Positions 30,401 through 35,714 of a DNA stretch of 64,000 nt are shown here, piece by piece. The translations under genes were made by a program, and so were the position numbers. The DNA is from Tubiluchus corallicola (Eukaryota > Priapulida > Priapulimorpha > Priapulimorphida > Tubiluchidae). Each line of letters opens with the position of its first letter. Position 1 is the first letter of the stretch. Where the stretch lies: positions 62,001 to 126,000 of the forward strand of contig JAQGDQ010000502.1 of assembly GCA_030141605.1 (NCBI GenBank), given 5' to 3'. The notes under the pieces are model-generated. The model was not told the DNA's origin, ran no database searches, and saw only the letters and a list, made by a program, of their open reading frames with translations.

Positions 30401-32086
30401 TTGTATAAAATGAAGAATTTCGGCACCATGTGAAAAATGATCCCGGGTTTCGGCACCATGTGAAAAATGTCTAAAGGTAAAATAGCTAAGACATCAGTAT
30501 ATTGCAGAACACAGGTGAGTTTATTTATACAAATCAGTTAGTCATACAAATTATCCACAGCACATGTTGATTCTATGCTCTCTGACAGCCAACTGCCCAG
30601 GTAAGTTTTCTATGAAGCAAGGAAGCCAGCAATTCTATGAAGGGTAAATGTTATGCATAATACATAGTTCAAGGATAAAAGTTTAGACTGTATATTAAGA
30701 AATAGACTTATTTTACAGCTGAAATTTCTTGTGTGGGATTTTTAATGTTTTAACCAGAGACTACAATAATATGACATAATGAACAAAAATAATGACATAT
30801 GACATAATAATAAAAAATAATGACATATGACATCGTGAACTTCACGNNNNNTACAATCCTTTTCATGGTTTCGTTGTGCGCACGCACAGTTGCTGTAAGT
30901 CAAAGGGTCAGTGTACCACAGCAACGCGTCTCAATTAAAAGCGTCACGTGATGTGTGGCAAAAGCAAATCGTTCTCCTGTATTAGTTCAGTAAATTAAAT
31001 GTCAGTTGTTTTACGTGGATTTTCCTTATGCGTTGTCTGGATAGGTACACAATCGACATTTTCACAATCATCATTAATCACTGGAACTGTGAAAAGGCTT
31101 ATTATGGTCATTCCCCGTTCTGCACACAAGTATCACCCTTCGAGCTTCTACGCTTTCATCTAACTGCTGTTTATTTTCTATAAATTCCATTTCTTAATGC
31201 CCTTACTAATCGTAAAAGAAAACTATTTCAGTGTTCATAATAGTCTTTATCAAAACACTTATTTATCATTCCTTCAGACTGCTCACAACATAACGCATGT
31301 TCTGTAGTATCTTCTTCTTCTTTTCTGCACTTGGGACATAGTAAATCTTCCCACTTATTTCCTGTGAAATTACATTTCATTTCCATCATATTTCTAATAT
31401 CCGTGAGTCCACACTCACTAACTGTTTTTCGTATTTCTCCCCATTAAGAAGTATTAATTTTGTCATTCTCTGTATTCTATCTTTGTGCTCTTGCAAATTG
31501 CAATATTTCTTGGTTTATAGATTTCGTATTTCTCTTTTCCAAACTGATTTTTCAGTTTCAGTATTTTTAAGTTGCTCCATCTTTTTCTGTTCCATAATTT
31601 TCTATTATCTCTTTTATTTCCAAACACTAAAAATCTTTATAATTGTCTTTTTCTTGCTCATTTACTACTTGCTTTACTAATCTATTTTCTAGTGCATTCG
31701 TCGGTGAGTAATAAAACATTACCCTTTTATGTATAGGCCACACACCTGTTTCTGCTAACAATATGGAGTGCTTATTTTTTCAAATGTTTAATTGATAGGC
31801 GATTAACTTGAGTTAGGGCATGTAGTGTACGGCAGAATCAATACAATGCAATGTAATGGTAGCTTTTGTCGTGTCATGGGACTCATTTCCATAATTATGC
31901 AGTATGTGGCTTATGTGTTTTCATTTTATTTCAGGCTTAGATCTTGGAGTCAAAATCAAAGCCTATAAATACGTGGAATGTTCAGCTCTGACGCAAAATG
32001 GTTTAGTAACGGTTTTTGATGAAGCCATCAAAGCAGCCCTGACACCCGCAAGGAAACCTAAACATAATCATTGCCGGCTTTTATAG
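9472..32086 (+). CDS. Rac-like Rho-family small GTPase, six exons
   Basis: A signalling GTPase of the Rho family, closest to Rac. Exons: 9472-9518, 10874-10945, 12627-12744, 24209-24271, 25227-25347, 31935-32086. All junctions are GT/AG, phases agree and the sum is 190 residues, the usual Rac length. The start ATG has an in-frame stop two codons upstream. Motifs in order: P-loop GDGTVGKT split across exons 1 and 2, switch I YVPTVFDNY, switch II WDTAGQ, then [37 protein letters not shown], a basic tail and the C-terminal box CRLL, predicting geranylgeranylation and membrane anchoring. Odd points: position 13 is Thr where most Rho proteins have Ala, and the Rho insert helix after TKLDLR is about five residues shorter than in human Rac1. 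Most of the 22.6-kb span comes from transposons in introns 3 and 5. Subfamily assignment is from memory of Rac1 and is tentative. Confidence 0.92.
9732..9795. repeat. Degenerate interstitial telomere-like repeat
   Basis: Repeated TTAGGG, TAGGGTTAGG and GGTTAGG words within about 60 bp in intron 1 of the Rac-like gene, matching the animal telomere unit with many substitutions. A pyrimidine-rich degenerate repeat of GACTTTTNACCT type follows (9799-9860). Confidence 0.65.
12048..12600 (+). mobile_element. Decayed Tc1/mariner/IS630-like DNA transposon
   Basis: Long inverted ends of about 55-60 bp: the left end around TGCAAAAGCAGGTT and CCATTACCATTTATTAC is repeated in inverse orientation at 12535-12598. 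The interior has two overlapping reading-frame fragments. One reads [15 protein letters not shown], close to the WP.RSPDL.P.DFFLWG block of IS630/mariner-type transposases; the next frame reads [12 protein letters not shown], close to their C-terminal GGHFEHL. The gene is frameshifted and internally deleted, hence dead. It sits in intron 2 of the Rac-like gene, and its right end is only about 26 bp before exon 3. Confidence 0.75.
13138..13374 (+). repeat. Dispersed repeat, copy A (inverted partner at 33968-34200)
   Basis: About 235 bp that match the reverse complement of 33968-34200 with only modest divergence. Shared words include GATAACATTGCCTAAAGTTT, AATAGCGCACACATCATTCG and AACAAGATTTAAATAACTAA. 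No coding capacity and no obvious terminal repeats, so the class is unknown. It lies at the start of intron 3 of the Rac-like gene. Confidence 0.8.
15203..15532 (-). pseudogene. LINE reverse transcriptase C-terminal fragment
   Basis: A 109-codon open frame contains the phrase [15 protein letters not shown] followed by a KRPRGG basic stretch, the pattern found just after the reverse transcriptase domain of many non-LTR elements (RLRWFGHVLRM...KR.RGR). No catalytic motifs remain, so it is a remnant. It lies antisense in intron 3 of the Rac-like gene. Confidence 0.6.
16387..16391. repeat. Target site duplication, left (GCTAG)
   Basis: GCTAG directly before the left LTR is repeated directly after the right LTR at 23700-23704. 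Five bases is the usual length for BEL/Pao integrases and fixes both element ends. Confidence 0.95.
16392..16677 (+). repeat. 5' LTR of the BEL/Pao element
   Basis: 286 bp, from TGTTTTGGATATAAG to CGCGTACA. Compared base by base with the right LTR it differs only at one position near 16533 (T here, G there). It should carry the promoter of the element, since transcription is sense to the Rac-like gene. Confidence 0.95.
16760..20374 (+). CDS. Gag-protease polyprotein with SAP and glycogenin-like GT8 domains
   Basis: A 1204-residue frame. Domains in order: SAP-type helix-extension-helix (about residues 10-50, [19 protein letters not shown]...[12 protein letters not shown]), charged linker with a basic coiled coil (about 95-125), glycogenin-like family 8 glycosyltransferase (about 174-431), Ser/Pro-rich linker, BEL/Pao capsid region (about 520-695, DUF1759-like), zinc knuckles ([15 protein letters not shown] at about 764 and [15 protein letters not shown] at about 799, then a further Cys/His cluster), and an aspartic protease with LLDPGST at about 887-892. 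BEL protein similarity ends at about residue 1063, where the reading moves to the overlapping second frame; the last 140 residues are out-of-frame and probably not made. The GT8 insertion is unique in my knowledge of this family. Start chosen: first ATG after the LTR, leading straight into the SAP domain. Confidence 0.93.
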   Translation: MASGQGQYLLNLNEEQLQQKTVQELRKLLRDKGLQVAGSKAELVQRVLDIEITAEVTTPTSKSESVKTPRDQSGEGGVTQKDKTTPSSVKTSATNLSRLDLHALKIKEQKLKLQAMEIKHLRMQKASQGSASSDVVSPVAKEMSSAEKVNEWIEKSHKDVTEVSSPEGLIKPEAYVTMATNDKYAIGALVLASSLRNVGITRSLAILITTGISKPVMTQLSAAFDHVELVEAIDSSDVKSLQLLGRPELKVTFTKLHCWRLTQFSKCVFLDSDVIVLQNIDDLFSWNELSAVADTGWPDCFNSGLFVFEPNLATYSELRSFAQSDSSTFDGGDQGLLNQYFKAWNTAFDKRLPYRYNVAVKGTYGYLPAVKQFRESVKVAHFMGPSKPWDSIRSIYHKQVAPATGETDFESEMLNIWWSLYIHEVEPNWPHELELINKANVQQHIPTRTKLSPDAPEFATRIHNRSSVQQASLPEQASHNAFSGNTLSRSPPTNNFGDNKQLMDLILEGQRQHLNMYCAMQLPNVELEKYDGNIMNLWRFIRRFETSVENYTHDDGARYTRLLQFCTGEAKRVVESCSYMDPQIAYSHAKQMLIERFGSPFIVTQAWLAKINEFAVIKNNEKEKLREFSDLLIGCVETLKAMDNLAEINTQTSLLQVIKKLPFRLQDKWRDVVTKLNKHDGRNPTIYDVVGFVKEAAEKMNHPVFGDLATGGQTNITKRNNKLATRNFACTTFRTRSSSREEKSSQTGGTSKDRKLSSRDVRKCVFCNSAEHVSLKNCEQFTDKSDEERLQLARKSRLCFNCLQKGNHRAGSCYKPGCTRQGCRRKHSALLHDALEKWAPSNDERSTNVEATSCAVTTTKLSTRAVLPITPVKVQVQGGRPIQTMALLDPGSTNTFCSKAIYDELGAVGKKQVVSLTTIEKKHSKINTSVTELYVSKLDGSNKMKLPFVFVRPSLTLDVDYLVDEQDISNWPHLKDVPLMLADSRELQLGLIIGQDVSDALMPLETRCGPKGAPYATRTRLGWTLNGLIGGGNEDAKRLSNNLLQAEQVASQSDQLQRQVEKLGKWTLLAIAYSTPVTIRWRCVFGRNPSPKEMVTTNWRYLLSLVMTTFLTVFKWLQRGWQAFAVDSARISCCMKNTPKPWLICSKRDTQKKLLNMIRMLQHGTCHIFQFLTRTNPKKLGSYLIVRQQKTQSLSTCWQYKVQI
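17279..18052 (+). other. Glycogenin-like GT8 domain inside Gag
   Basis: Glycogenin transfers glucose from UDP-glucose to its own tyrosine and extends the chain, priming glycogen synthesis. Seen here: [20 protein letters not shown] (nucleotide-binding strand), TKLHCW with Lys255, the metal-binding DxD as Asp271-Ser-Asp273, [16 protein letters not shown] with Asp330 and Asp333, GTYGYLP with Tyr364 aligned to the mammalian acceptor Tyr194, and HFMG...KPW with His381 and Lys387. All are the residues expected in an active enzyme. The C-terminal glycogen-synthase-binding segment of host glycogenin is absent; Gag capsid follows instead. There are no introns, so the donor was most likely a spliced mRNA. 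It lies in one open frame with Gag, bounded on both sides by retroelement sequence. Confidence 0.95.
19954..23268 (+). CDS. BEL/Pao Pol: reverse transcriptase, RNase H, integrase
   Basis: A 1104-residue frame overlapping the first one by 421 bp and lying one base back (-1). Reverse transcriptase: [11 protein letters not shown] and LYVDDLL (YVDD at 240-243). RNase H: FSDAS (Asp423), LELCA (Glu467), WCDST (Asp497) and NPADDVSRG. Integrase: H2C2 zinc site [10 protein letters not shown]...CRHC (about 745-784), then GIDCFGP (Asp816), RSDCGTNF (Asp878) and GGVWE (Glu928), giving the DDE triad with 49 residues between the last two. A DUF5641-like C-terminal domain follows ([21 protein letters not shown]). 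The ATG at 19954 falls just where BEL similarity begins, so it may be internal, with Pol made by frameshifting or the frame broken by a one-base change near 19940-19954. All catalytic residues are present. Confidence 0.93.
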   Translation: MDAVGDSIQYSRDDKMALRIWEKSITKRNGHYELEIPFKSSDDNIPDSFQMASKRLASLRCRLSKNKLLHEKYTQAMADLLEKGYAEEVVEHDTNVATWYLPHFPVFNENKPEKTRIVFDCSATEDAVSLNMLAVQGPDLTNKLLGVLLRFREYPVVIMADVREMFHQVYVAPKNRDMLRFLWWKDGNLDAPPSIFRMTVHLFGGVWSPSVASFALQQTARDNVNCFDEHTLNTVLHSLYVDDLLKSVETAKEAILLMSKLTQILDTGGFHLTKWISNDRDVLACVPIEERGKNIKNLDLTQDDLPNERALGVKWDVKSDMLGIQVKLRKKPSTKRGLLSSLASTYDPLGMVSPFILQAKRLFQNECRIHEKSWDDRLEGETEKSWDKWKSDCPALEYFTLDRCLKPRDFGRIAVLQLHHFSDASQYAYGTVTYARMENADGVVHTAFVMAKSRLAPIKGLTIPRLELCAAVLASTVDKQLRRELSIPISESVFWCDSTIVLQYIRNTTRRFHTFVQNRVTTILESSSPVQWHYISTADNPADDVSRGMDANALVKSQRWKYGPSFLRKGQHEWPQHDPSKVNDELNDDKEVKQTTCSTTVKDIQDRNDTISKLIEHFSSFYKLKKAAAWILRLKDILQKKIRGEKPEVPPKLTVQELTRAQDALVKFVQTQNFDIEYRALTQKSAKLMRIPRSSRLRKLDPFICEKGLLRVGGRLKNACLQEGARHPLILPKRHKLSELIIRHYHETNGHIGREHVIALVRNEFWIIHARALARKVLYECRHCRIRKPSFLDQKMADLPIDRLQPSDAFTTIGIDCFGPIETKRGRSHIKRYGVIFTCLATRSVHLEVLFDMSTDSVIKAIHRFCCRRRKPDKIRSDCGTNFVGASRELRKSIAEWNNDVIHSELLQRQIEWEFNPPRAPHMGGVWESLIKSVKKILNSLSNEQTLDDEGLATLFCIVENIVNSRPLTTVSDDVDDFNPLTPNHFLQMSAVPNLPLGKFCQADLFRRKWRQIQYLSDIFWRRWLTEYLPTLQTRSKWNKEQKNVEIGDIVLVLDETPRNHWMLGRIIEARKSSDGLVRSVTLKTRDGTLKRPIHKISLIECNN
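23404..23413 (+). other. Polypurine tract of the BEL/Pao element
   Basis: AAGGAGGCGG abuts the TG of the right LTR, the expected place of the plus-strand primer. Confidence 0.75.
23414..23699 (+). repeat. 3' LTR of the BEL/Pao element
   Basis: 286 bp, one difference from the left LTR, followed by the GCTAG duplication at 23700-23704. A GATGTAAG here corresponds to GATTTAAG in the left copy. Confidence 0.95.
24340..24775. repeat. Cluster of direct and inverted repeats in intron 4
   Basis: Four diverged direct copies start with GTGTGCATTGTAAACTAGC-like sequence (near 24344, 24530, 24625, 24713) and continue with CAGTCTGTTCAATTCATCTC and TTTCTGCAGGGTA. One inverted copy lies at about 24478-24530 (ACCCTGCAGAAACATGTAAC, then TGAATTGAACAGTCTG). 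The first direct and the inverted copy could pair into a stem of roughly 60 bp. Confidence 0.8.
25539..25543. repeat. Probable target duplication of the reverse BEL-type element
   Basis: TTACA directly precedes the LTR at 25544; TACA follows the N gap at 30852. Part of the right copy is hidden in the gap, so the match is incomplete. Confidence 0.55.
25544..25934 (-). repeat. 3' LTR of the non-autonomous BEL-type element
   Basis: Near-identical to 30459-30846. The inner boundary at 25934 is inferred from a terminal CA (plus strand) that follows the small palindrome CGTGAACTTCACG; the assembled right copy stops at that palindrome in the N gap. Confidence 0.8.
26336..26435. repeat. Short 35-bp tandem repeat in element 3' region
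   Basis: About two and a half copies of a unit containing CATCGATTTAGGATGCAAAT and TCGTAACAAA, inside the reverse BEL-type element. Confidence 0.75.
26699..26950. repeat. Tandem duplication of about 125 bp in element 3' region
   Basis: Copies at about 26699-26820 and 26821-26950. Both contain TAACAGCAACAAGTTGTTAT and end AATACTAAACAATGCA; the second has a short insertion (CTAAGCAGCTATA). Confidence 0.9.
27001..30156 (-). CDS. Gag-protease of the non-autonomous BEL-type element
   Basis: A 1051-residue frame. The N-terminal 280 residues are low in complexity and include a 33-residue tandem repeat. A BEL/Pao capsid domain follows ([15 protein letters not shown]...[13 protein letters not shown]...LMKRFG, about residues 290-470), then three zinc-knuckle-like Cys/His clusters ([41 protein letters not shown]), an aspartic protease with [11 protein letters not shown], and [10 protein letters not shown]. 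Where Pol should start, the frame continues into a Ser/Thr-rich stretch, a strongly hydrophobic segment ([13 protein letters not shown]) and a basic tail. No YxDD, RNase H or integrase motif occurs in any frame of the element. The frame is intact despite the missing pol, which suggests that Gag is still used. The hydrophobic tail's origin is unclear; it could be an env remnant or a newly coding 3' region. Confidence 0.85.
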   Translation of the reverse strand: MSMATTTTTSDKTILYTPPWEGEPKGHDTRTGQLFQPMQPNKDSSKQGVTIMDHGSKDSDDEEPDYEQQLHIPATPAHGATPTAATGTIPKVVPDKDPLHGHQLEVKILIQNLKINSQHYGEVFFTCTTLLDLEFDECIANYQNFVDRCNAAITDLRFSTEKLTELYDKLSYIYCSSDDSSHLDEVKEFLASQTTLNRNLSELSSKIEARIRSLETCHLKVSEPVPVVSSTPVSAVPNITSQLNAVNVSHANTVYTRLPVVSSTPVSAVPNMTSQLNPWNVSHASTVYTRLPKFKLPSFSGEGEDDFEEFWSVFNDEIHSRPDLTDSKKFNYLLGCLKGNAYRIIKTYRRTANNYPAAVGHLMKRFGRTDHMVTNYLKQLDDIEPVKNNANDLRRFLDDIEVIIRSLTVLGRPVDDHYIVSGILKKLPITMGFQLRNLCPDATPGSNWQLERLIDTMYRYVNNFEISTNECGLQSLKEISKKPISRNNQRPASVHIKESVLTAGDSTFPLYNAVGNDDMACNSELSLTTFAAEKSKHAKIYKPKSSERVTGNGNNNDKAKRSQNNRIKMPCLYCDNRNHSSGFCNKFTIAEKLKVVEKRKRCKVCLSSKHTEVDCKFTCFVCGQKHHVSLCDKVENNRIVEAKLEQNLLSDTVMFNSETEAVLMQTVLVRMCHSDVSNNSKSGITVRGLMDTGSNGTYITESLAKKLNLKLENPSYVNVSTFACKGYVPVRCHQAKVALFGKNNSTRINIDVRVVPFIAKFRGRPSLPAQVYSKLKPWEGLLADSLPDGNLEGDMQLLIGCDNYLKILGAEKQEVSPGLFLYASLLGYILTGVVEKTDTLANNESIICSENSLFCLQPELDCTLTDSLLNSSSTLSCSKSEIHQTGPVSVTDNYQTTRPDVSPVSSSVPTLASEETSQIQSEIPPKKEVLFESGCPISDIVTCHKAVGKVININDFSFLDWLLFLIAFMFRAIKVFMYGIKFPFKIMWLSLTQYAYTQIRKPNSMKNVVIIPSNDNDVILISNSNLPRGSCKCRKTFHLYRIVSIETQDPP
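29282..29479 (-). repeat. In-frame 99-bp tandem repeat in Gag
   Basis: Two 99-bp copies (about 29282-29380 and 29381-29479) encoding a 33-residue unit with [12 protein letters not shown] and NTVYTRLP. It preserves the frame. Confidence 0.85.
30419..30469. repeat. Duplicated primer-site/LTR junction
   Basis: TTCGGCACCATGTGAAAAATG occurs at 30419-30439 and again at 30449-30469. The second copy is the true primer-site/LTR boundary; the first is an extra 20-base copy just inside the element. Confidence 0.9.
30441..30458 (-). other. Primer binding site
   Basis: On the minus strand TGGTGCCGAAACCCGGGA follows the 5' LTR end without spacing, as a tRNA 3'-end complement should. Confidence 0.8.
30459..30846 (-). 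repeat. 5' LTR of the non-autonomous BEL-type element, cut by assembly gap
   Basis: 388 bp matching the left LTR with two differences; the last few bases and part of the target duplication fall in the N run. Confidence 0.88.
30847..30851. other. Assembly gap (5 Ns)
   Basis: Five Ns at the outer end of the LTR. From the left copy only a few LTR bases plus one or two duplication bases should be missing, so the true gap may be close to its nominal size. Confidence 0.9.
30855..31103. mobile_element. MITE copy 1 (AATAAGCCTTTTCACAGTTTC family)
   Basis: The ends AATCCTTTTCATGGTTTCG and GGAACTGTGAAAAGGCTTATT are inverted copies. The interior shares GTGCGCACGCACAGTTGCTGTA with the copy at 48239-48606. 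No coding capacity. Confidence 0.75.
31104..31934. other. End of intron 5 with LINE remnant
   Basis: Antisense at about 31250-31460 is a translation with [18 protein letters not shown], the Cys/His knuckle found at the C-terminus of many LINE reverse transcriptases (zf-RVT type). The flanking sequence is T-rich and uninformative. Confidence 0.55.
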
Positions 32087-33293
32087 TAGTCTGGCAGCCA
32101 AAAACGGGATAAGTTTTTTTCTCAGCAGTCTTCTCATTTTCTGATGGTCCATTTCAAGAATATTAAAGGTTATGTAGTGCATGCAGTCTTTGTCACCCTT
32201 GAGCATAATGAGATATTGTATTAAAAATGTCACACTAAAAAGCGTGTGCTATGACAAACCAAAAATGTGTATGTTATCAGAAGCTACCTCTGACATAGAG
32301 TTAACATTCATACCCAGATTTTGAGCAAGCGGGTCTTGAGCAAAATATATGATACTGACTTATTCAAGCATTAGAGGACCTCAGTCAATCAATGTAAACA
32401 TCGCTGAAGTTCTGCCCAATGAATTGTCTCTACTTCTAACATCAACTGGTAATAATTAGTAAATTATTTTGCCTTATCACTTATCGCATCACAATTTGCA
32501 GATGCACATGCTCGTGGAATCGGTGATTGACATTGGTAAGACACTGAAAAATTACTTAAGCATCATTCCAGACAGAAAGCCATTGGGACTACAATGTGAT
32601 ATTGTCACTTTTTATTTTGCTGTACGAAGAAAACCATGTTGAATGTACTCGGGCATTCCCAATATTAATGCTCCTTCGTCTAACCAGCCTAATGGAATGA
32701 ACCAAAAGCCACTAAATTCAACAGGTGAATCCTGTGGGTAGTCATGCCCAAACTATCGTACCGTGTCTGAAACTAAACTAACTGCATGAGACAGTAAGAT
32801 GAGTATAACAGATGCTACTACGACAACTATGAGCAATTTTAAAAATGATCACATGTCCTTGTGCTGGACAAATTTCTGGATTTTGCTATCAATAGTGGAA
32901 GCAGTTAGAGAAAATGTAGCGAATGCACATTTAAGCATATATGATGAAAAACTCACTTGATGTGACCAAATATGTCTTAATGGCACAAAGTGTGAAGTTT
33001 TCAAAGATATCACGTTATAGAAAACCATTATAGCTAGTTACCTTGCCTTCTACTGTAAAATCAACGCCAGGTACAACTTCAAAGACGATCTGATGCTATT
33101 GTTCTGAAACAAAGCATGCAAATCTTAAATGTGATTGTAATATACACAGTAGTACCAAATTAGTTTGCATCGTGTGCCTTGCAAATAATAAACAAACAAA
33201 ATCGGCACCATTTATTAAAGTGATCGCAAAGCAAAAACGAGGAAATGGACTGTATGAAAGCTGCAACATAGTTACGGGAGTATTGATATAAGG

Positions 33294-33376
33294 AAGGCAG
33301 TGAGTAGAGGTACGGATTCGTACTCGTCTTTTCTGCGATTACCGAATACGGATCTGTACCTTTATTCACTGCCTTT
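33294..33376. repeat. Imperfect hairpin
   Basis: The left arm AAGGCAGTGAGTAGAGGTAC and following bases pair with the right arm ending GTACCTTTATTCACTGCCTTT. The stem is about 35 bp with several mismatches and a loop of about 12 bases. Confidence 0.8.
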
Positions 33377-33967
33377 AAAGGAAATGTTACCTACTAATTT
33401 ATAAATGATGCAAAATTAAATTTAGTAGATTGAGAATGGAATAACACGTGAACCATTGCGAAGAATCGACTCTAATACTTACTTTAACGATTTTTGTGTC
33501 ATTCTCAAACACAATTTTTCGACAGTTTTGGTTTGTTATAGTACGCGCTTTTCTAATGTAACACATTTAGCTAAACATCCAAATTGCCCCAAGGGTGACA
33601 GAAGCCCACAATAGTCTCAAAGAGGACCATCAGATCATAAGAAAACCACTGAGAAAAAACTTACCCCAACAATGCAAGGCTCATCCCACAGGCTGCCAGG
33701 CTACAGCACTTATTCTAGACTTCATTTTTTTTAAAAATTTACTCAATTGAATTGGACAGGTTTAACAAAAACAGCTATATGGCTGTTTCAAGCATTTTGT
33801 TACCTTATTTAGCATAATGCAAATCAACTTAGTATAGTGTTTTGGTTAGAAATTATTACAACAGGTAATTAATGGACATATGTAAACAGCTTTAATTGTT
33901 GTGCATGTTCTCCAGCACACCTTAATAAATGCTAAAAATGTAGTGTGCTAGTAGTTGCACTGCAGGG

Positions 33968-34200
33968 TAAAGGAAAATTATTAGTTATTTAAATCTTGTT
34001 GACGAGATATAGTAATTTAAAATTTTACTTAATTATTGACGTGTGCTCTACGAATGATGTGTGCGCTATTTTTTCAAACTTTAGGCAATGTTATCTAAAT
34101 TTGTTTCGAACGAACTACCATCAAAATGGCTGCACCTAACAGTTATCACAGGAGTTTATATTTTGAAGTTTTATACAGCTTTACTGTTATTAGCAGCACA
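33968..34200 (-). repeat. Dispersed repeat, copy B (inverted partner of 13138-13374)
   Basis: Reverse complement of copy A with moderate divergence. The pair encloses exons 4-6 of the Rac-like gene and both BEL elements. Confidence 0.8.
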
Positions 34201-35714
34201 TAAGAAATTTGAAATCTGTTAATATGACAACATAATAAGTGAGAGACGATTGCAATAACGTTATTGTTGAGTAAAAAAATTATATTTTATCACATAATTC
34301 AATACGTAGAACAACTAAGGCATATGTAATGTACAATTTCATTTTCTTGTTTATTTTTATCTAACATATTAATTTGTACAATTTTCCAGTTGTAGATCAT
34401 AATTAGAATTCAGTTTTTTATAATAAAATACTTGTATATTAGTGAGAGTATAATAAATAAAAAAGTCAACTTTGCAAGTACATAATTATTAGTTTTCTTA
34501 ACTTGTTAAAAATATCATTATAAAAAACAACAACAACAACAACATTATAATGATTTCCAGGCAATAATTGCTGGGTTACAGTACTTGAACCTTTTTCAAG
34601 TACAAAGACACAAAGTACTTAACCCCAAGCCTAGCAATAATACAGCGTCATGCCGCATCAGTACAAATTCAAAAATATATATATATACACGTAAAATTCA
34701 TTTTACAAAGCACCATAACTAAGAACTATAATACATGTTACTATACAAAATAGTAAATAAATTTGTGCACAAATGTTTTAGTTTCATAATTGTTAAGATG
34801 TGACAACACACAAGCCACATAGTTATAGGTTTTTAACAACAATTTCAAGTTTTATGGTATAAATGTGGAAAAAATTTGTACAATTAACAGAGTGGTCATG
34901 ATTGCAGCTAAATACGAGTACAACTGTACATTGTAGTCATATAAAATTAGAGAAAAATAATTACAGCTTATAAATAATTACAGCAGCAGAATTCAGAAAC
35001 TAACGATAATAGAGTAGCGATAATGTCTCATATCAACATTAACACGTACACATATATCCGGATTGTGTAACAATGACCAGTATGTAACATGATTTGTACA
35101 CAGATTTAGAAAACCACTAGGTAATATGATGTAAACTAGATTACAATCAATTATACAACATCATCTGCTGGACAGAGCTAAAGCTCTAACGTAAAGTCAG
35201 ACTCATATTAAGGGTTGTTATTTACATATCATATTTCAGCTACTACAGAAGTAGCATGAATATTTGAACAGGTTAGGACTGCACCTTCAATTTTCGAGTT
35301 TTTACAATTTGTAGAATTATGAGTAAAAGCTAACAGATGCACGTTTGTTAAATTTTAGAGCAAATTTGTTTCAAACGAAATCAGTAAATTTTATTAACGT
35401 TTAAGCTCAAACTGCGTAATGACATTTTTACGAAATATTAGTGAAAGCGGACAATTACTAACAATACTTAAACATGCAAATGAAGAGCCATTTATACACA
35501 ATGAAGGACAGCTTACTACGTAAGGTCTTGTGAGAAAATCAAGACGTCTGAGGTCATTTCCTACCTTGCAAGTGGGATGTGATTGAATAAAGTGTAACAA
35601 CTGTGCTAACAAGTACAAAAACTGTACATATATAGTTTACTTACATAATTATACAGTCCCATAATTATTAAATTAGATATCACATTAGTTTTGTTAATTA
35701 ATTATCTACCAATA

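Larger units (their letters stand above)
25544..30851 (-). mobile_element. Non-autonomous BEL/Pao element with Gag-protease but no RT or integrase
   Basis: LTRs of about 391 bp at 25544-25934 and 30459 to the N gap. The 388 comparable bases differ at two positions (about 25696/30611 and 25744/30659), so it is young. On the minus strand each LTR starts TGTCGTGAAG and ends TTCACA. A primer-binding site (30441-30458) abuts the 5' LTR. One long Gag-protease frame (27001-30156) is followed by about 1 kb of non-coding 3' sequence with tandem repeats. Reverse transcriptase, RNase H and integrase are absent, so mobilisation must depend on another element. It lies antisense in intron 5 of the Rac-like gene. 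Confidence 0.88.
32087..35714. other. Intergenic region downstream of the Rac-like gene
   Basis: No exon is recognised. It contains the 3' UTR of the Rac-like gene (ATTAAA-type candidate polyadenylation signals near 32162 and 32220), a hairpin at 33294-33376, dispersed-repeat copy B at 33968-34200, a CAA microsatellite near 34528-34545 and a TA run near 34675. Confidence 0.45.
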
